NCBI GenBank assembly: GCA_963798805.1
Contig: CAWCVC010000009.1
Span: 202,367 to 266,366, forward strand
Direction of reading: 5' to 3'
DNA from: CAVZCK01 sp963798805
GTDB taxonomy: Bacteria > Pseudomonadota > Alphaproteobacteria > Rhizobiales > Rhodomicrobiaceae
DNA: 64,000 bases
Below, piece by piece: positions 19,729 through 28,228 of the stretch (position 1 is the first letter of the stretch; the number at the start of each line of letters is the position of its first letter). A program made the translations under genes and the position numbers. The notes beneath the pieces are model-generated. The model did no database searches and had not been told where the DNA came from. It was given only the letters and a program-made list of their open reading frames with translations.

Positions 19729-21171
19729 ATGCCAAGCCGCATTCTTGTTCCGGTCATCGTCGCCTGCGCGCTGTTCATGGAGAATATGGACGCGACCGTG
19801 CTCGCAACATCGCTGCCGGCGATCGCGCGAGATCTCCACCAGGATCCCATCGCGCTCAAGCTGGCGCTGACCAGCTACCTTTTGTCGCTGGCGGTGTTCA
19901 TTCCGGTCAGCGGCTGGATGGCCGACCGCTTCGGCGCCAAGACCATCTTCCGGGTGGCGCTCGGCATCTTCATGCTTGGGTCGATCACTTGCGGCTTTGC
20001 GAACGGACTACCCGATTTTGTCATCTCGCGCATTGTCCAGGGAATCGGCGGAGCCATGATGACGCCGGTCGGGCGGCTCGTTATTCTGCGGTCGGTGCCG
20101 AAAAGCGAGCTCGTACCGGCGCTCGCCTGGTTCACCATACCGGCGATGATCGGCCCGATCATGGGTCCGCCGCTCGGCGGCTTCATCACCACCTATTTCA
20201 GCTGGCGTTGGATCTTCTTCATCAATATCCCGATCGGGCTGGTCGGGATTCTGCTGGTCACGCGCTTCATTGCCGATATTCGCGAGCGTGAGACCCCGCC
20301 TCTCGACATTCGCGGTTTCGCGCTGCTCGGCATCGGCCTGTCAGGGCTGGTCTTCGGCCTCGCCGTGTTAGGTCAGACCCTGGTGCCGGTCTGGATCGCG
20401 CTGTGTCTGGTTGCCGTTGGCGTGTTGTTCTCCTGGCTCTATGTGCTTCACGCTAAGCGTACGCTGCGCCCGGTGCTCAATCTCGACCTCGTCAAAGTCC
20501 CAACTTTTCGGGCCAGCGTCTTCGGCGGCGTGGCGTTTCGTATCGGTATCGGTGCGATGGCATTTCTGCTGCCGCTGTTGTTTCAGGTCGGCTTCGGACT
20601 GACGGCTTTCGCGTCGGGGCTGCTGACATTCGTCGCGGCCATCGGCGCCTTCACTATGAAATTTAGCGCCGGGCCGATCTTGCAGCGCCTCGGATTTCGC
20701 GGCGTGCTTGTCGCCAACGCTGTTCTGAGCTCGATTTTCGTTGCTGTCTGTGCCTTCTTCACGCCGTCCACGCCGCATGCGCTGATCATCGGCGTGCTGC
20801 TGGTCGGCGGCTTTTTCCGCTCCCTGCAATTTACGGCGATCAACTCGCTCGCCTATGCGGATATTCCCCCGCCGCTGATGAGTCAGGCGACGAGCTTTGC
20901 CAGCGCCGGGCATCAGCTTGCCCTGTCGATCGGCGTTGCGGTGGCGGCACTCATCCTTGAATCGCAGCAATTGCTGCGTGGAGACGGTGCGATCCACATC
21001 AGCGACTTCACGGCTGCATTCCTGATTGTAAGCGCCATCGGGGCTCTGTCGGCGCTGATCTTCGCCACGCTGCCGCCCGAAGCCGGCGCCGAGCTCACCG
21101 GCCGTGCGGTCGCAGTCAGCGAAAGGCTGCCGAATGCGGACGAGCGCGAGGTTCCTGTCCCCGGAGAATGA
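19729..21171 (+). CDS. MFS drug/solute exporter (DHA2/EmrB-like)
   Basis: The 480-residue, strongly hydrophobic protein has 14-helix DHA2 features: the motif D-region MENMDATVLATSLPAIA in helix 1, motif A GWMADRFGAKTIFR after helix 2, and motif C-like GPIMGPPLGGFIT in helix 5. It probably exports small toxic compounds by proton antiport across the inner membrane. It has no obvious operon partner; no adjacent membrane-fusion gene of EmrA type is present. Confidence 0.85.
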   Translation: MPSRILVPVIVACALFMENMDATVLATSLPAIARDLHQDPIALKLALTSYLLSLAVFIPVSGWMADRFGAKTIFRVALGIFMLGSITCGFANGLPDFVISRIVQGIGGAMMTPVGRLVILRSVPKSELVPALAWFTIPAMIGPIMGPPLGGFITTYFSWRWIFFINIPIGLVGILLVTRFIADIRERETPPLDIRGFALLGIGLSGLVFGLAVLGQTLVPVWIALCLVAVGVLFSWLYVLHAKRTLRPVLNLDLVKVPTFRASVFGGVAFRIGIGAMAFLLPLLFQVGFGLTAFASGLLTFVAAIGAFTMKFSAGPILQRLGFRGVLVANAVLSSIFVAVCAFFTPSTPHALIIGVLLVGGFFRSLQFTAINSLAYADIPPPLMSQATSFASAGHQLALSIGVAVAALILESQQLLRGDGAIHISDFTAAFLIVSAIGALSALIFATLPPEAGAELTGRAVAVSERLPNADEREVPVPGE

Positions 21172-21656
21172 GGACCACCAGTGCTTGGCGGCAAGTGCCG
21201 GGCGATATCAGAGCTAAGCAAGACAGCGCGGCTGGGGATTTAAGATTAGGTCATTTTACTTAGAGAACGCGCGTTTAAGGACTTTTTCACGAATAAATTA
21301 CTCTGTCGCCGCGATGTCGCCCGCAGAATTCAGGGAATTCCAGATCAAAAGCATGGAATATAATTTTCGGCAGCTCCAGCTTGCCGTGTGCCGTTCCCCA
21401 CACCCACGACCTGAACCACAAAAAAAATCCGCAATTTCAATGAGTTAATTCCGATTTCCAAATACGCTTGAACCTCGATTTATGACAATCTTGTGAAGCT
21501 TAGACAAAAGTTTATGCTTTGGGGCTGGAATTTTTCTGAGAAACACATAAGGTGTTTTCCAGGGCATTCGAGCATTGCCGCAATCGCAACACATTCGTAC
21601 CATATTTGGAATGACTGTTTCGAGTTTCACAATGTCTCTCGGGGGCGGGACTTATA
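21172..21656. other. Intergenic stretch, AT-rich, no gene seen
   Basis: This 485-base gap is AT-richer than its neighbours. I find no convincing coding frame, RNA gene or large hairpin. It likely holds the promoter of the following ABC-like gene. Confidence 0.5.
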
Positions 21657-22439
21657 ATGTTCGCATTGAGCAGACGGAAGACTTTTGAACCTGGCGAGCT
21701 TCTCCCATTGCTCAATGTCGAAGCCGTTTCAAAGACCATCACCGCGCGGGCGACTGGCAGGACCGTGATCTATGAATCATCGCTCCGCGTTAGCGGTGGC
21801 GAGATCCTGGGGGTTGTCGGCGGCAAATTCTCGGGGCGGTCGACCCTGATCGATCTCATTGCGGGCCGAATTGTTCCGACATCCGGTCAAATCGTTTTCA
21901 ATGGTCAGGACATAACGGACCTGCCCCTGGAGGCACGGCAACAGCGCGGTATTATCCGCGTCCCTTCGACGGATACGCTCACGCCGGATATGACGGTGCT
22001 CGAAAATGTGGCACTTGGCGGCGCCATCCGTCCACGTCCGCTCTTTTCGCGGCAGGGTGGAACGTCGCTGCATGAAGAAGCCAAAGATGTTCTCGAACTC
22101 GTCGGGCTCAAGGAGGTGGCGCATCGCAAGACAGCCTCTCTCCAGCCGGAGCGCCAGCGCCTCTTGGCCATTGCCGTTGCGCTCGCCGGCCGCCCCTCGC
22201 TGCTTCTTCTGGACGAGATCCATGTTGGCGACCATCTGTGCCTGAAGGATTTCCTGGCCCTGCTGATGCGAACGCACAAAAGGGGCATCGCCGCCCTGAT
22301 CGCCGGCGTTTCCGGCTCTCCAGTCATGCACGCATGCGACCGCGTCGTGAGAATGCGGAAGGGCAGGGTAATGACGGAAGACCGGTCGCCGCGTCTGATT
22401 CTGCCCCGGCCGGCAGCCGTCAGAAGCTATCTCAACTGA
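21657..22439 (+). CDS. Degenerate ABC transporter ATP-binding protein, orphan
   Basis: The 260-residue ABC ATPase-like protein most resembles LivG-type subunits (GIIRVPSTDTLTPDMTVLENVALGG). Key residues are lost. Walker A reads GGKFSGRST with arginine in place of the usual lysine; the LSGGQ signature is replaced by LQPER; the switch histidine region reads IAGVSGSP. Walker B (LLLLDE) is kept. No permease or binding protein is adjacent; the Yej operon next door has its own ATPase and runs the opposite way. It may be inactive as an ATPase or have a regulatory role. Confidence 0.7.
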   Translation: MFALSRRKTFEPGELLPLLNVEAVSKTITARATGRTVIYESSLRVSGGEILGVVGGKFSGRSTLIDLIAGRIVPTSGQIVFNGQDITDLPLEARQQRGIIRVPSTDTLTPDMTVLENVALGGAIRPRPLFSRQGGTSLHEEAKDVLELVGLKEVAHRKTASLQPERQRLLAIAVALAGRPSLLLLDEIHVGDHLCLKDFLALLMRTHKRGIAALIAGVSGSPVMHACDRVVRMRKGRVMTEDRSPRLILPRPAAVRSYLN

Positions 22440-22466
22440 TGGGGCGAAAGCGCGCTGCTGATCCGG

Positions 22467-24104
22467 CTAGCGGGCGACAGCAGCTTCGTGCCTGGCCTCC
22501 AGATCGAAGGCTGCCGCGATGAGCGCACGAGTGTAGTCGGTCTTCGGAGTCCTGAAGATCTGCGTGGCCGTACCCTCTTCGACCACCTTTCCGTTGCGCA
22601 TGACGATCATATCGTTGGCAAGCGCTCTGACGACCTTCAGATCGTGACTGATGAAAAGATAGGCGAGGCTGTGCCGTTTCTGCAGCTCGAGCAGAAGCTC
22701 GACGATCTGCGCCTGAACCGAGACGTCGAGCGCGCTTGTCGGCTCGTCGAGCATCACGAATTTCGGCTCCAGCACCATGGCTCGGGCAATGGCGATGCGC
22801 TGGCGCTGGCCGCCCGAGAATTCGTGCGGGTAGCGGTCCTGCGTGGCAGGGTCGAGCCCGACCTCGCGCATCGCTTTCGACACGCGCGCACGGCGCTCGA
22901 TCGCGCTCATGTCAGGGTTCTGAATGATCAGCCCCTCTTCGATGATCTGGCTCGCCGAGAGACGCGGCGAAAGCGAGCCATAGGGGTCCTGGAAGACGAT
23001 CTGCATGTGGCGGCGGAACGGCCGCATCTCCTTCGACCTCAGCCCGTCGATCCGCTTGCCAATATAGGCGATCGGGCCGCGGCTCGATACAAGCCGCAGA
23101 AGCGCCAGGCCGAGCGTCGTCTTTCCCGAGCCGGACTCGCCGACGACGCCGAGCGTCTGGCCTTCGCGTAGCTTCAACGACAAGCCGTCGACGGCCTTGA
23201 CGTGATCGACAGTTCGCCGCAGCAGTCCGCGCTTGATCGGATACCAGACCTTCAGATCGTCCGCCTCCATCACCACGGGCGCCGACGGGTCGGCGGGCGG
23301 CGGATTGCCCTTGGGCTCTGAGGCAATCAGATGCTTGGTATAGCTGTGCTTGGGCGAGGCGAAGATCTCCTCGACGGTTCCCCGCTCGACGATCTCGCCA
23401 TGACGCATGACACAGACCCGATCCGCCATCTTGCGCACGATGCCGAGGTCGTGGGTGATCAGCAGCATCGCCATACGGAACTCTGCCCGAAGCTGCTTCA
23501 GCAGCCCCAGGATTTGCGCTTGTATGGTGACGTCGAGCGCCGTCGTCGGCTCGTCGGCAATCAGCAGGTCGGGATTGTTGGCAAGCGCCATTGCGATCAT
23601 GATGCGCTGACGCTGCCCGCCCGACAGCTGATGCGGATAGGACTTCATCCGCAGGAGCGGATCACGGATGCCCGCCTTGGTCAGGAGATCGATGGTCCGT
23701 TCGCGCGCCGCGCCATTGCTGAGACCCTGATGCAGCTTGAGCACCTCGCCGACCTGCTTCTCGACCAGATGCAGCGGGTTGAGCGAGGTCATCGGCTCCT
23801 GAAAAATCATACCGATGTCATTGCCGCGGATCTGCTGGAGCTCGGCTTCGCTCATCTTGAGAACGTCGCGGCCTTTGAAGAAAATTTCGCCGTTCGGATG
23901 GCTCGCAGCCGGATAGGGAAGCAGCTGCGTGATCGACAGAGCGGTGACGCTCTTGCCGGAGCCGGACTCGCCGACCAGCGCGACGGTTTCGCCTTTTTTG
24001 ATATCGAACGAGACGTTCTTCACGGCGTGGGTCGTGACGCCCGCGCTGCGGAAGTCGACCGAGAGATTGCGGATATCGACCAGTGTTTCGCTTGCCGGGC
24101 TCAT
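22467..24104 (-). CDS. yejF: Oligopeptide/microcin C ABC transporter, dual ATPase (YejF)
   Basis: The 545-residue protein has two complete nucleotide-binding domains: Walker A GESGSGKSVTA (about residue 41) and GESGSGKTTLG (about 320), signatures LSGGQRQRIMIA and FSGGQRQRIAIA, and Walker B DLLIADEP and FVMLDEP. This fused layout is typical of YejF, the energy unit for uptake of peptides and microcin C-like compounds. It is the last gene of the five-gene minus-strand operon, separated from yejE by two bases. Confidence 0.92.
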   Translation of the reverse strand: MSPASETLVDIRNLSVDFRSAGVTTHAVKNVSFDIKKGETVALVGESGSGKSVTALSITQLLPYPAASHPNGEIFFKGRDVLKMSEAELQQIRGNDIGMIFQEPMTSLNPLHLVEKQVGEVLKLHQGLSNGAARERTIDLLTKAGIRDPLLRMKSYPHQLSGGQRQRIMIAMALANNPDLLIADEPTTALDVTIQAQILGLLKQLRAEFRMAMLLITHDLGIVRKMADRVCVMRHGEIVERGTVEEIFASPKHSYTKHLIASEPKGNPPPADPSAPVVMEADDLKVWYPIKRGLLRRTVDHVKAVDGLSLKLREGQTLGVVGESGSGKTTLGLALLRLVSSRGPIAYIGKRIDGLRSKEMRPFRRHMQIVFQDPYGSLSPRLSASQIIEEGLIIQNPDMSAIERRARVSKAMREVGLDPATQDRYPHEFSGGQRQRIAIARAMVLEPKFVMLDEPTSALDVSVQAQIVELLLELQKRHSLAYLFISHDLKVVRALANDMIVMRNGKVVEEGTATQIFRTPKTDYTRALIAAAFDLEARHEAAVAR

Positions 24105-24106
24105 TG

Positions 24107-25216
24107 CTACGGCCCCCGCCGATAGGTTTTGCGCGGGTCGAAGGCGTCGCGGATTGCCTCGCCGACGAAGATCAAGAGACTCAGCATGATGGCGATGACG
24201 AAGAACGCCGTCAGGCCGAGCCAGGGCGCCTGCAGATTGTCCTTCCCCTGGGCAAGCAGCTCCCCGAGTGACGGCGAGCCAGGCGGCAGGCCGAAACCGA
24301 GAAAGTCGAGCGAGGTCAGTGTGGTGATCGAGCTGTTCAGGATAAACGGCACGAAGGTGAGCGTGGCGACCATCGCGTTCGGCAGAAGGTGCTTGAACAT
24401 GATCTTGGTGTTCGAGAGGCCGAGAGCGCGTGCGGCAAGGATATATTCGAAATTGCGCCCGCGCAGGAACTCGGCGCGGACAACGCCGACGAGTGATACC
24501 CAGCTAAAGAGCAGCATGATGCCGAGCAGGAGCCAGAAACTCGGCTCGATCACGGCGGCGATGATGATCAGCAGATAGAGTGAGGGGATCGAGGTCCAGA
24601 TCTCGATGAAGCGCTGGAACAGGAGGTCGACCCAGCCCCCGAAATAGCCTTGCACCGCTCCGGCGGCGACGCCGATGACCGAAGAGAGGATGGTCAAGAT
24701 GAGGCCGAACAGGACCGAGATGCGGAATCCGTAGATGACGCGGGCGAGAACGTCGCGGCCCTGATCGTCCGTCCCGAGCAGGTTTTCCCAGGTCGGATGC
24801 GACGGCGCCGGCTCGGGCAGATTGAGATTGATCGTGCGATAGCTGTAACGGATCGGCGGCCAAATTGTCCAGCCGCCCTTTTCCTTGATCAGGTTCTGCA
24901 CATAAGGGTCCCGATAGTCCGCTTCGGTCTTGAATTCGCCACCGAAGGCCGTTTCGGGGTATGTCTCGAAAATCGGCGTATAATAGCCGCCGTCATATTG
25001 GATCAGCAGAGGCCGGTCATTGGCGATGAATTCGGCGAACAGCGTGACGATAAAAATGGCAAGGAAAATCCAGAGGCTGTAATAGCCGCGCTTATTGGCT
25101 TTGAAGTTTTCCCAGCGCCTCCGGTTGATCGGCGACAGGGTGAAGCGCCCCGGCGGGACGAGTGCCTCGACCCGGGCCGCGGTCTCAAGCTCTTCTCTCG
25201 TAAGGCGGGCTTCCAT
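24107..25216 (-). CDS. yejE: Peptide ABC transporter permease (YejE)
   Basis: The 369-residue permease starts with a cytoplasmic tail (PINRRRWENFKANKRGYYSL) and has the large periplasmic insert of YejE proteins, including PIFETYPETAFGGEFKTEADY, then the ABC permease core with the EAA loop around LGLSNTKIMFKHLLPNAM. It forms the inner membrane pore with YejB. It is spaced five bases from yejB and two from yejF, so these are one transcript. Confidence 0.92.
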   Translation of the reverse strand: MEARLTREELETAARVEALVPPGRFTLSPINRRRWENFKANKRGYYSLWIFLAIFIVTLFAEFIANDRPLLIQYDGGYYTPIFETYPETAFGGEFKTEADYRDPYVQNLIKEKGGWTIWPPIRYSYRTINLNLPEPAPSHPTWENLLGTDDQGRDVLARVIYGFRISVLFGLILTILSSVIGVAAGAVQGYFGGWVDLLFQRFIEIWTSIPSLYLLIIIAAVIEPSFWLLLGIMLLFSWVSLVGVVRAEFLRGRNFEYILAARALGLSNTKIMFKHLLPNAMVATLTFVPFILNSSITTLTSLDFLGFGLPPGSPSLGELLAQGKDNLQAPWLGLTAFFVIAIMLSLLIFVGEAIRDAFDPRKTYRRGP

Positions 25217-25221
25217 CGTGA

Positions 25222-26340
25222 CTAGACCTCCCGCGACTCAAAATCGATCCGCGGATCGATCCAGGTATAGGTGAGATCCGATATGAGATTCACGAACAGT
25301 CCGAGCAGCGAGAAAATATAGAGCGTGCCGAAGACGACCGGATAATCGCGATTGACGACTGACTCGAAGGAAAGCAGCCCGAGCCCGTCCAGCGAGAAGA
25401 TGGTCTCGATCAGCAGCGACGAGCCGAAGAATGCGCCGAGAAAGGCGCCCGGGAATCCGGCGATGACGAGCAGCATGGCGTTGCGGAAGACGTGACCGTA
25501 CAGCACCTGATGCTCGGTGAGTCCCTTGGCGCGCGCCGTCATGACGTACTGCTTCTTGATCTCGTCGAGGAAGGAGTTCTTGGTCAGAAACGTCAGCGTC
25601 GCGAATGAGGACAGCGACATGGCGATAATCGGCAGCGCCAAATGCCAGAAATAGTCGACGATCTTACCTGCCAATGAGAGCTGATCCCAGTTGTCGGATG
25701 TCAGCCCTCGTAACGGGAACCAGTCGAGGAAAGTGCCGCCGGCAAACAGGACGATCAGCAGCACGGCGAAGAGAAAGCCGGGAATCGCATAGCCAACGAC
25801 GATGACGGCGCTCGTCCAGACGTCGAAGGGCATGCCGTCCTTGACCGCCTTTCGGATGCCGAGCGGGATCGAAACGCCGTAGCTGATCAGAGTCATCCAC
25901 AGGCCGAGCGAAATCGACACCGGCATTTTTTCCAGGATCAGGTGAACGACGCTGACGTCGCGGAAATAGCTTTGCCCGAAATTGAAGGTGAGGTAGTTCT
26001 CGATCATCAGCACGAAGCGCTGAAGCGGCGGCTTATCGAAGCCGTATTGCTTTTCTAAGCTCTTGATGAAGGCCGGGTCGAGTCCTTGTGCGCCGCGATA
26101 TTTCGAGGTGACGGCCGAGTCCGAACCGGAGCCGGGCTGACTCTGCCGGGCGTTGCCGAAATCGCCGCCTTGCGCGCCGCTGATACGAACCGTGGCGCCC
26201 GGATCGGTGCCGCTCAGCTTGGCAATCATCCGCTCGACAGGCCCGCCCGGGGCGAACTGTATGATAACGAAGCTGACCACCATGATGCCGAACAGGGTCG
26301 GGATCATCAGGAGGAGGCGGCGGAGAATATAGGCAGCCAT
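25222..26340 (-). CDS. yejB: Peptide ABC transporter permease (YejB)
   Basis: The 372-residue DppB-like permease begins MAAYILRRLLLMIPTLFGIM, the usual first helix of this family, and has the EAA loop ARAKGLTEHQVLYGHVFRNAM. A periplasmic insert of about 80 residues (residues 40-120) is characteristic of YejB as against DppB. It is part of the yejA-yejA-yejB-yejE-yejF operon. Confidence 0.92.
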   Translation of the reverse strand: MAAYILRRLLLMIPTLFGIMVVSFVIIQFAPGGPVERMIAKLSGTDPGATVRISGAQGGDFGNARQSQPGSGSDSAVTSKYRGAQGLDPAFIKSLEKQYGFDKPPLQRFVLMIENYLTFNFGQSYFRDVSVVHLILEKMPVSISLGLWMTLISYGVSIPLGIRKAVKDGMPFDVWTSAVIVVGYAIPGFLFAVLLIVLFAGGTFLDWFPLRGLTSDNWDQLSLAGKIVDYFWHLALPIIAMSLSSFATLTFLTKNSFLDEIKKQYVMTARAKGLTEHQVLYGHVFRNAMLLVIAGFPGAFLGAFFGSSLLIETIFSLDGLGLLSFESVVNRDYPVVFGTLYIFSLLGLFVNLISDLTYTWIDPRIDFESREV

Positions 26341-26361
26341 CGTCGTAAGGCTTCTTTCGTC

Positions 26362-28197
26362 CTATTGGCCGAGCTTGGCGGTTTTGGCAGTGTCGTACCA
26401 CCACGTGTCTTCGATGCCGCGATCGTATTTCGGCTTGATTTGCGGCCGGGAAAACCGGTCCCAGAAGGCGAGAGTGTGGACCGGCTTGTACCATTGCGGC
26501 ACCCAATAATAACCGGCCCTTAGCACGCGATCGAGAGCGTGGGCGGCGGTGCGCAATTCGTCGCGACTCTTCGCCTGGAGCATGCGATCGATGAGGGCGT
26601 CTACGACCGGATCGGAAATGCCGGGCAGATTATAGCTGCCGCTCGTCTTCGCTGCCGCCGAGCCCCAGAAGTTCTTCATCTCCGGTCCGGGCGTCGGTCC
26701 AAGCGAAAAGCGCGACATGTCTAGATCGAAATCGAAATTCTTGACTCGCACCTGATATTGCGCCGGGTCGATATTGCGGATCGAGGCCTGGATGCCGAGG
26801 GCCCTCAGCTTCTCGACATAAAAGCCGAAGATCTTCTCCAGTTGCGGATCTTCCATCAGCAACTCGATGGTGAGCGGCTCGCCCTTGGCGTTGACGCGGA
26901 CACCGCTATTGTTGACGGTCCAACCGGCCTCGGTGAGCAGCTTGGACGCTTCGGAGAGCTGTCGCCTGTCTCGGCCGCTGCCATCGCTGACCGGCGATGT
27001 GTAGGGCTCGCCGAAGACTTCGGGCGGCAGCTTGTCCCGGAACGGCTCCAGGAGCTTCAGTTCCGCCTCGCTCGGTGGGCCCTTCGCCTCCAGATCGGAA
27101 TTGGCGAAATAGCTGTGGGTGCGGGTATAGAGGCCGTAGAACAGATTTTTGTTGGTCCACTCGAAGTCGAAAGCGTAATCGAGCGCCTTGCGCACGCGCG
27201 GCTCGGAAAACTTCGCACGCCGGGTATTGATGAACCAGCCCTGCGCACCAGACGGGCTATCGTCGGGCAAGGTAAGCAGCTTGATGCGCCCTTCGCGAAC
27301 CTGGGGGATATTGTATTCGGTCGCCCAGCTCTTGGAGGTGAACTCCTCCCTCAGATCGTACGCGCCCGCCTTGAAGGCCTCGAGGCCAGCCGTGCGGTCG
27401 CGGTAATATTCGTAGCGGATTTCGTCGAAGTTGAACCGACCGCGATTGACCGGCAGGTTCGCCGCCCAATAATCCGGGCGGTACTTATAGGTGACGAAGG
27501 TTCCGGCTTTGTAACCACCGATCTTATAAGGGCCGGAGCCCATGGGCGGCTCAAGCGAGGATTTGTAGAAATCACGCTTGTCGTAATACGCTTTTGAAAC
27601 GATCGGCATGCCAGCCACGATCAGCGGCAGGTCCCGCAGATTATCGCCGCTGAATGAGAAACGCACCGTGTGGTCATCGAGCGCCTCTGCTTTCGCGACG
27701 TCCCGGAGCGGCAGGGCATAGCGCGGATGCGCCTTACCGGGATCGCGCAGTTTCTCGAAGCTGAACACGATGTCCGCCGTCGTTACCGGCGTGCCGTCCC
27801 GGAACTTCGCCTCGGGGCGCAGATAGAAGGTAACCGACCGCCTGTCGTCCGCAAGTTCAGCCGATTGCGCCAGCAGGCCGTACATCGCGTCGGGCTCATC
27901 GAAAGCGCGCACCATGAGAGTGTCGAACAGGAAAGCTTCGAGGCCCTGGGCCGGGTCGTCGCGCAGGATGAAAGGATTGAAGCTGTTGAAGGTGAGGACG
28001 GCGGCGGTGCCGATCGTCGAGAGGCGGCCACCCTTGGGCGCGTCCGGGTTCACATAGTCGAAATGCTTGAAATCGGCCGGGTATTTCAGCTCGCCGAAAG
28101 CGGACAGTCCGTGCGTTCTTTGTGTGGCATCGGCCGGTAGAGCGATGAGGCAAAGCAGTGCGAGCGTCGCTGTGATCGTTGGAAGCTTCTTCTTCAC
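26362..28197 (-). CDS. yejA: Extracellular peptide-binding protein, YejA type (copy 1)
   Basis: The periplasmic solute-binding protein of cluster C (SBP_bac_5), about 611 residues, has a signal peptide KKKLPTITATLALLCLIALPADA and the family motif HFDYVNPDAPKGG near residue 50. I chose a GTG at 28197, which puts the basic signal-peptide start first and has GAGG upstream; the frame is open to 28242. It delivers peptides to YejBEF. It is paralogous to the gene immediately upstream (copy 2), with matching start (HFGYVNPNAPKGG) and end (TVWWYDQVKAAKL / DTWWYDTAKTAKL). Confidence 0.88.
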   Translation of the reverse strand: MKKKLPTITATLALLCLIALPADATQRTHGLSAFGELKYPADFKHFDYVNPDAPKGGRLSTIGTAAVLTFNSFNPFILRDDPAQGLEAFLFDTLMVRAFDEPDAMYGLLAQSAELADDRRSVTFYLRPEAKFRDGTPVTTADIVFSFEKLRDPGKAHPRYALPLRDVAKAEALDDHTVRFSFSGDNLRDLPLIVAGMPIVSKAYYDKRDFYKSSLEPPMGSGPYKIGGYKAGTFVTYKYRPDYWAANLPVNRGRFNFDEIRYEYYRDRTAGLEAFKAGAYDLREEFTSKSWATEYNIPQVREGRIKLLTLPDDSPSGAQGWFINTRRAKFSEPRVRKALDYAFDFEWTNKNLFYGLYTRTHSYFANSDLEAKGPPSEAELKLLEPFRDKLPPEVFGEPYTSPVSDGSGRDRRQLSEASKLLTEAGWTVNNSGVRVNAKGEPLTIELLMEDPQLEKIFGFYVEKLRALGIQASIRNIDPAQYQVRVKNFDFDLDMSRFSLGPTPGPEMKNFWGSAAAKTSGSYNLPGISDPVVDALIDRMLQAKSRDELRTAAHALDRVLRAGYYWVPQWYKPVHTLAFWDRFSRPQIKPKYDRGIEDTWWYDTAKTAKLGQ

Positions 28198-28228
28198 AAT
28201 GCACTGTACCTCGCTGACGTCGGAGACC

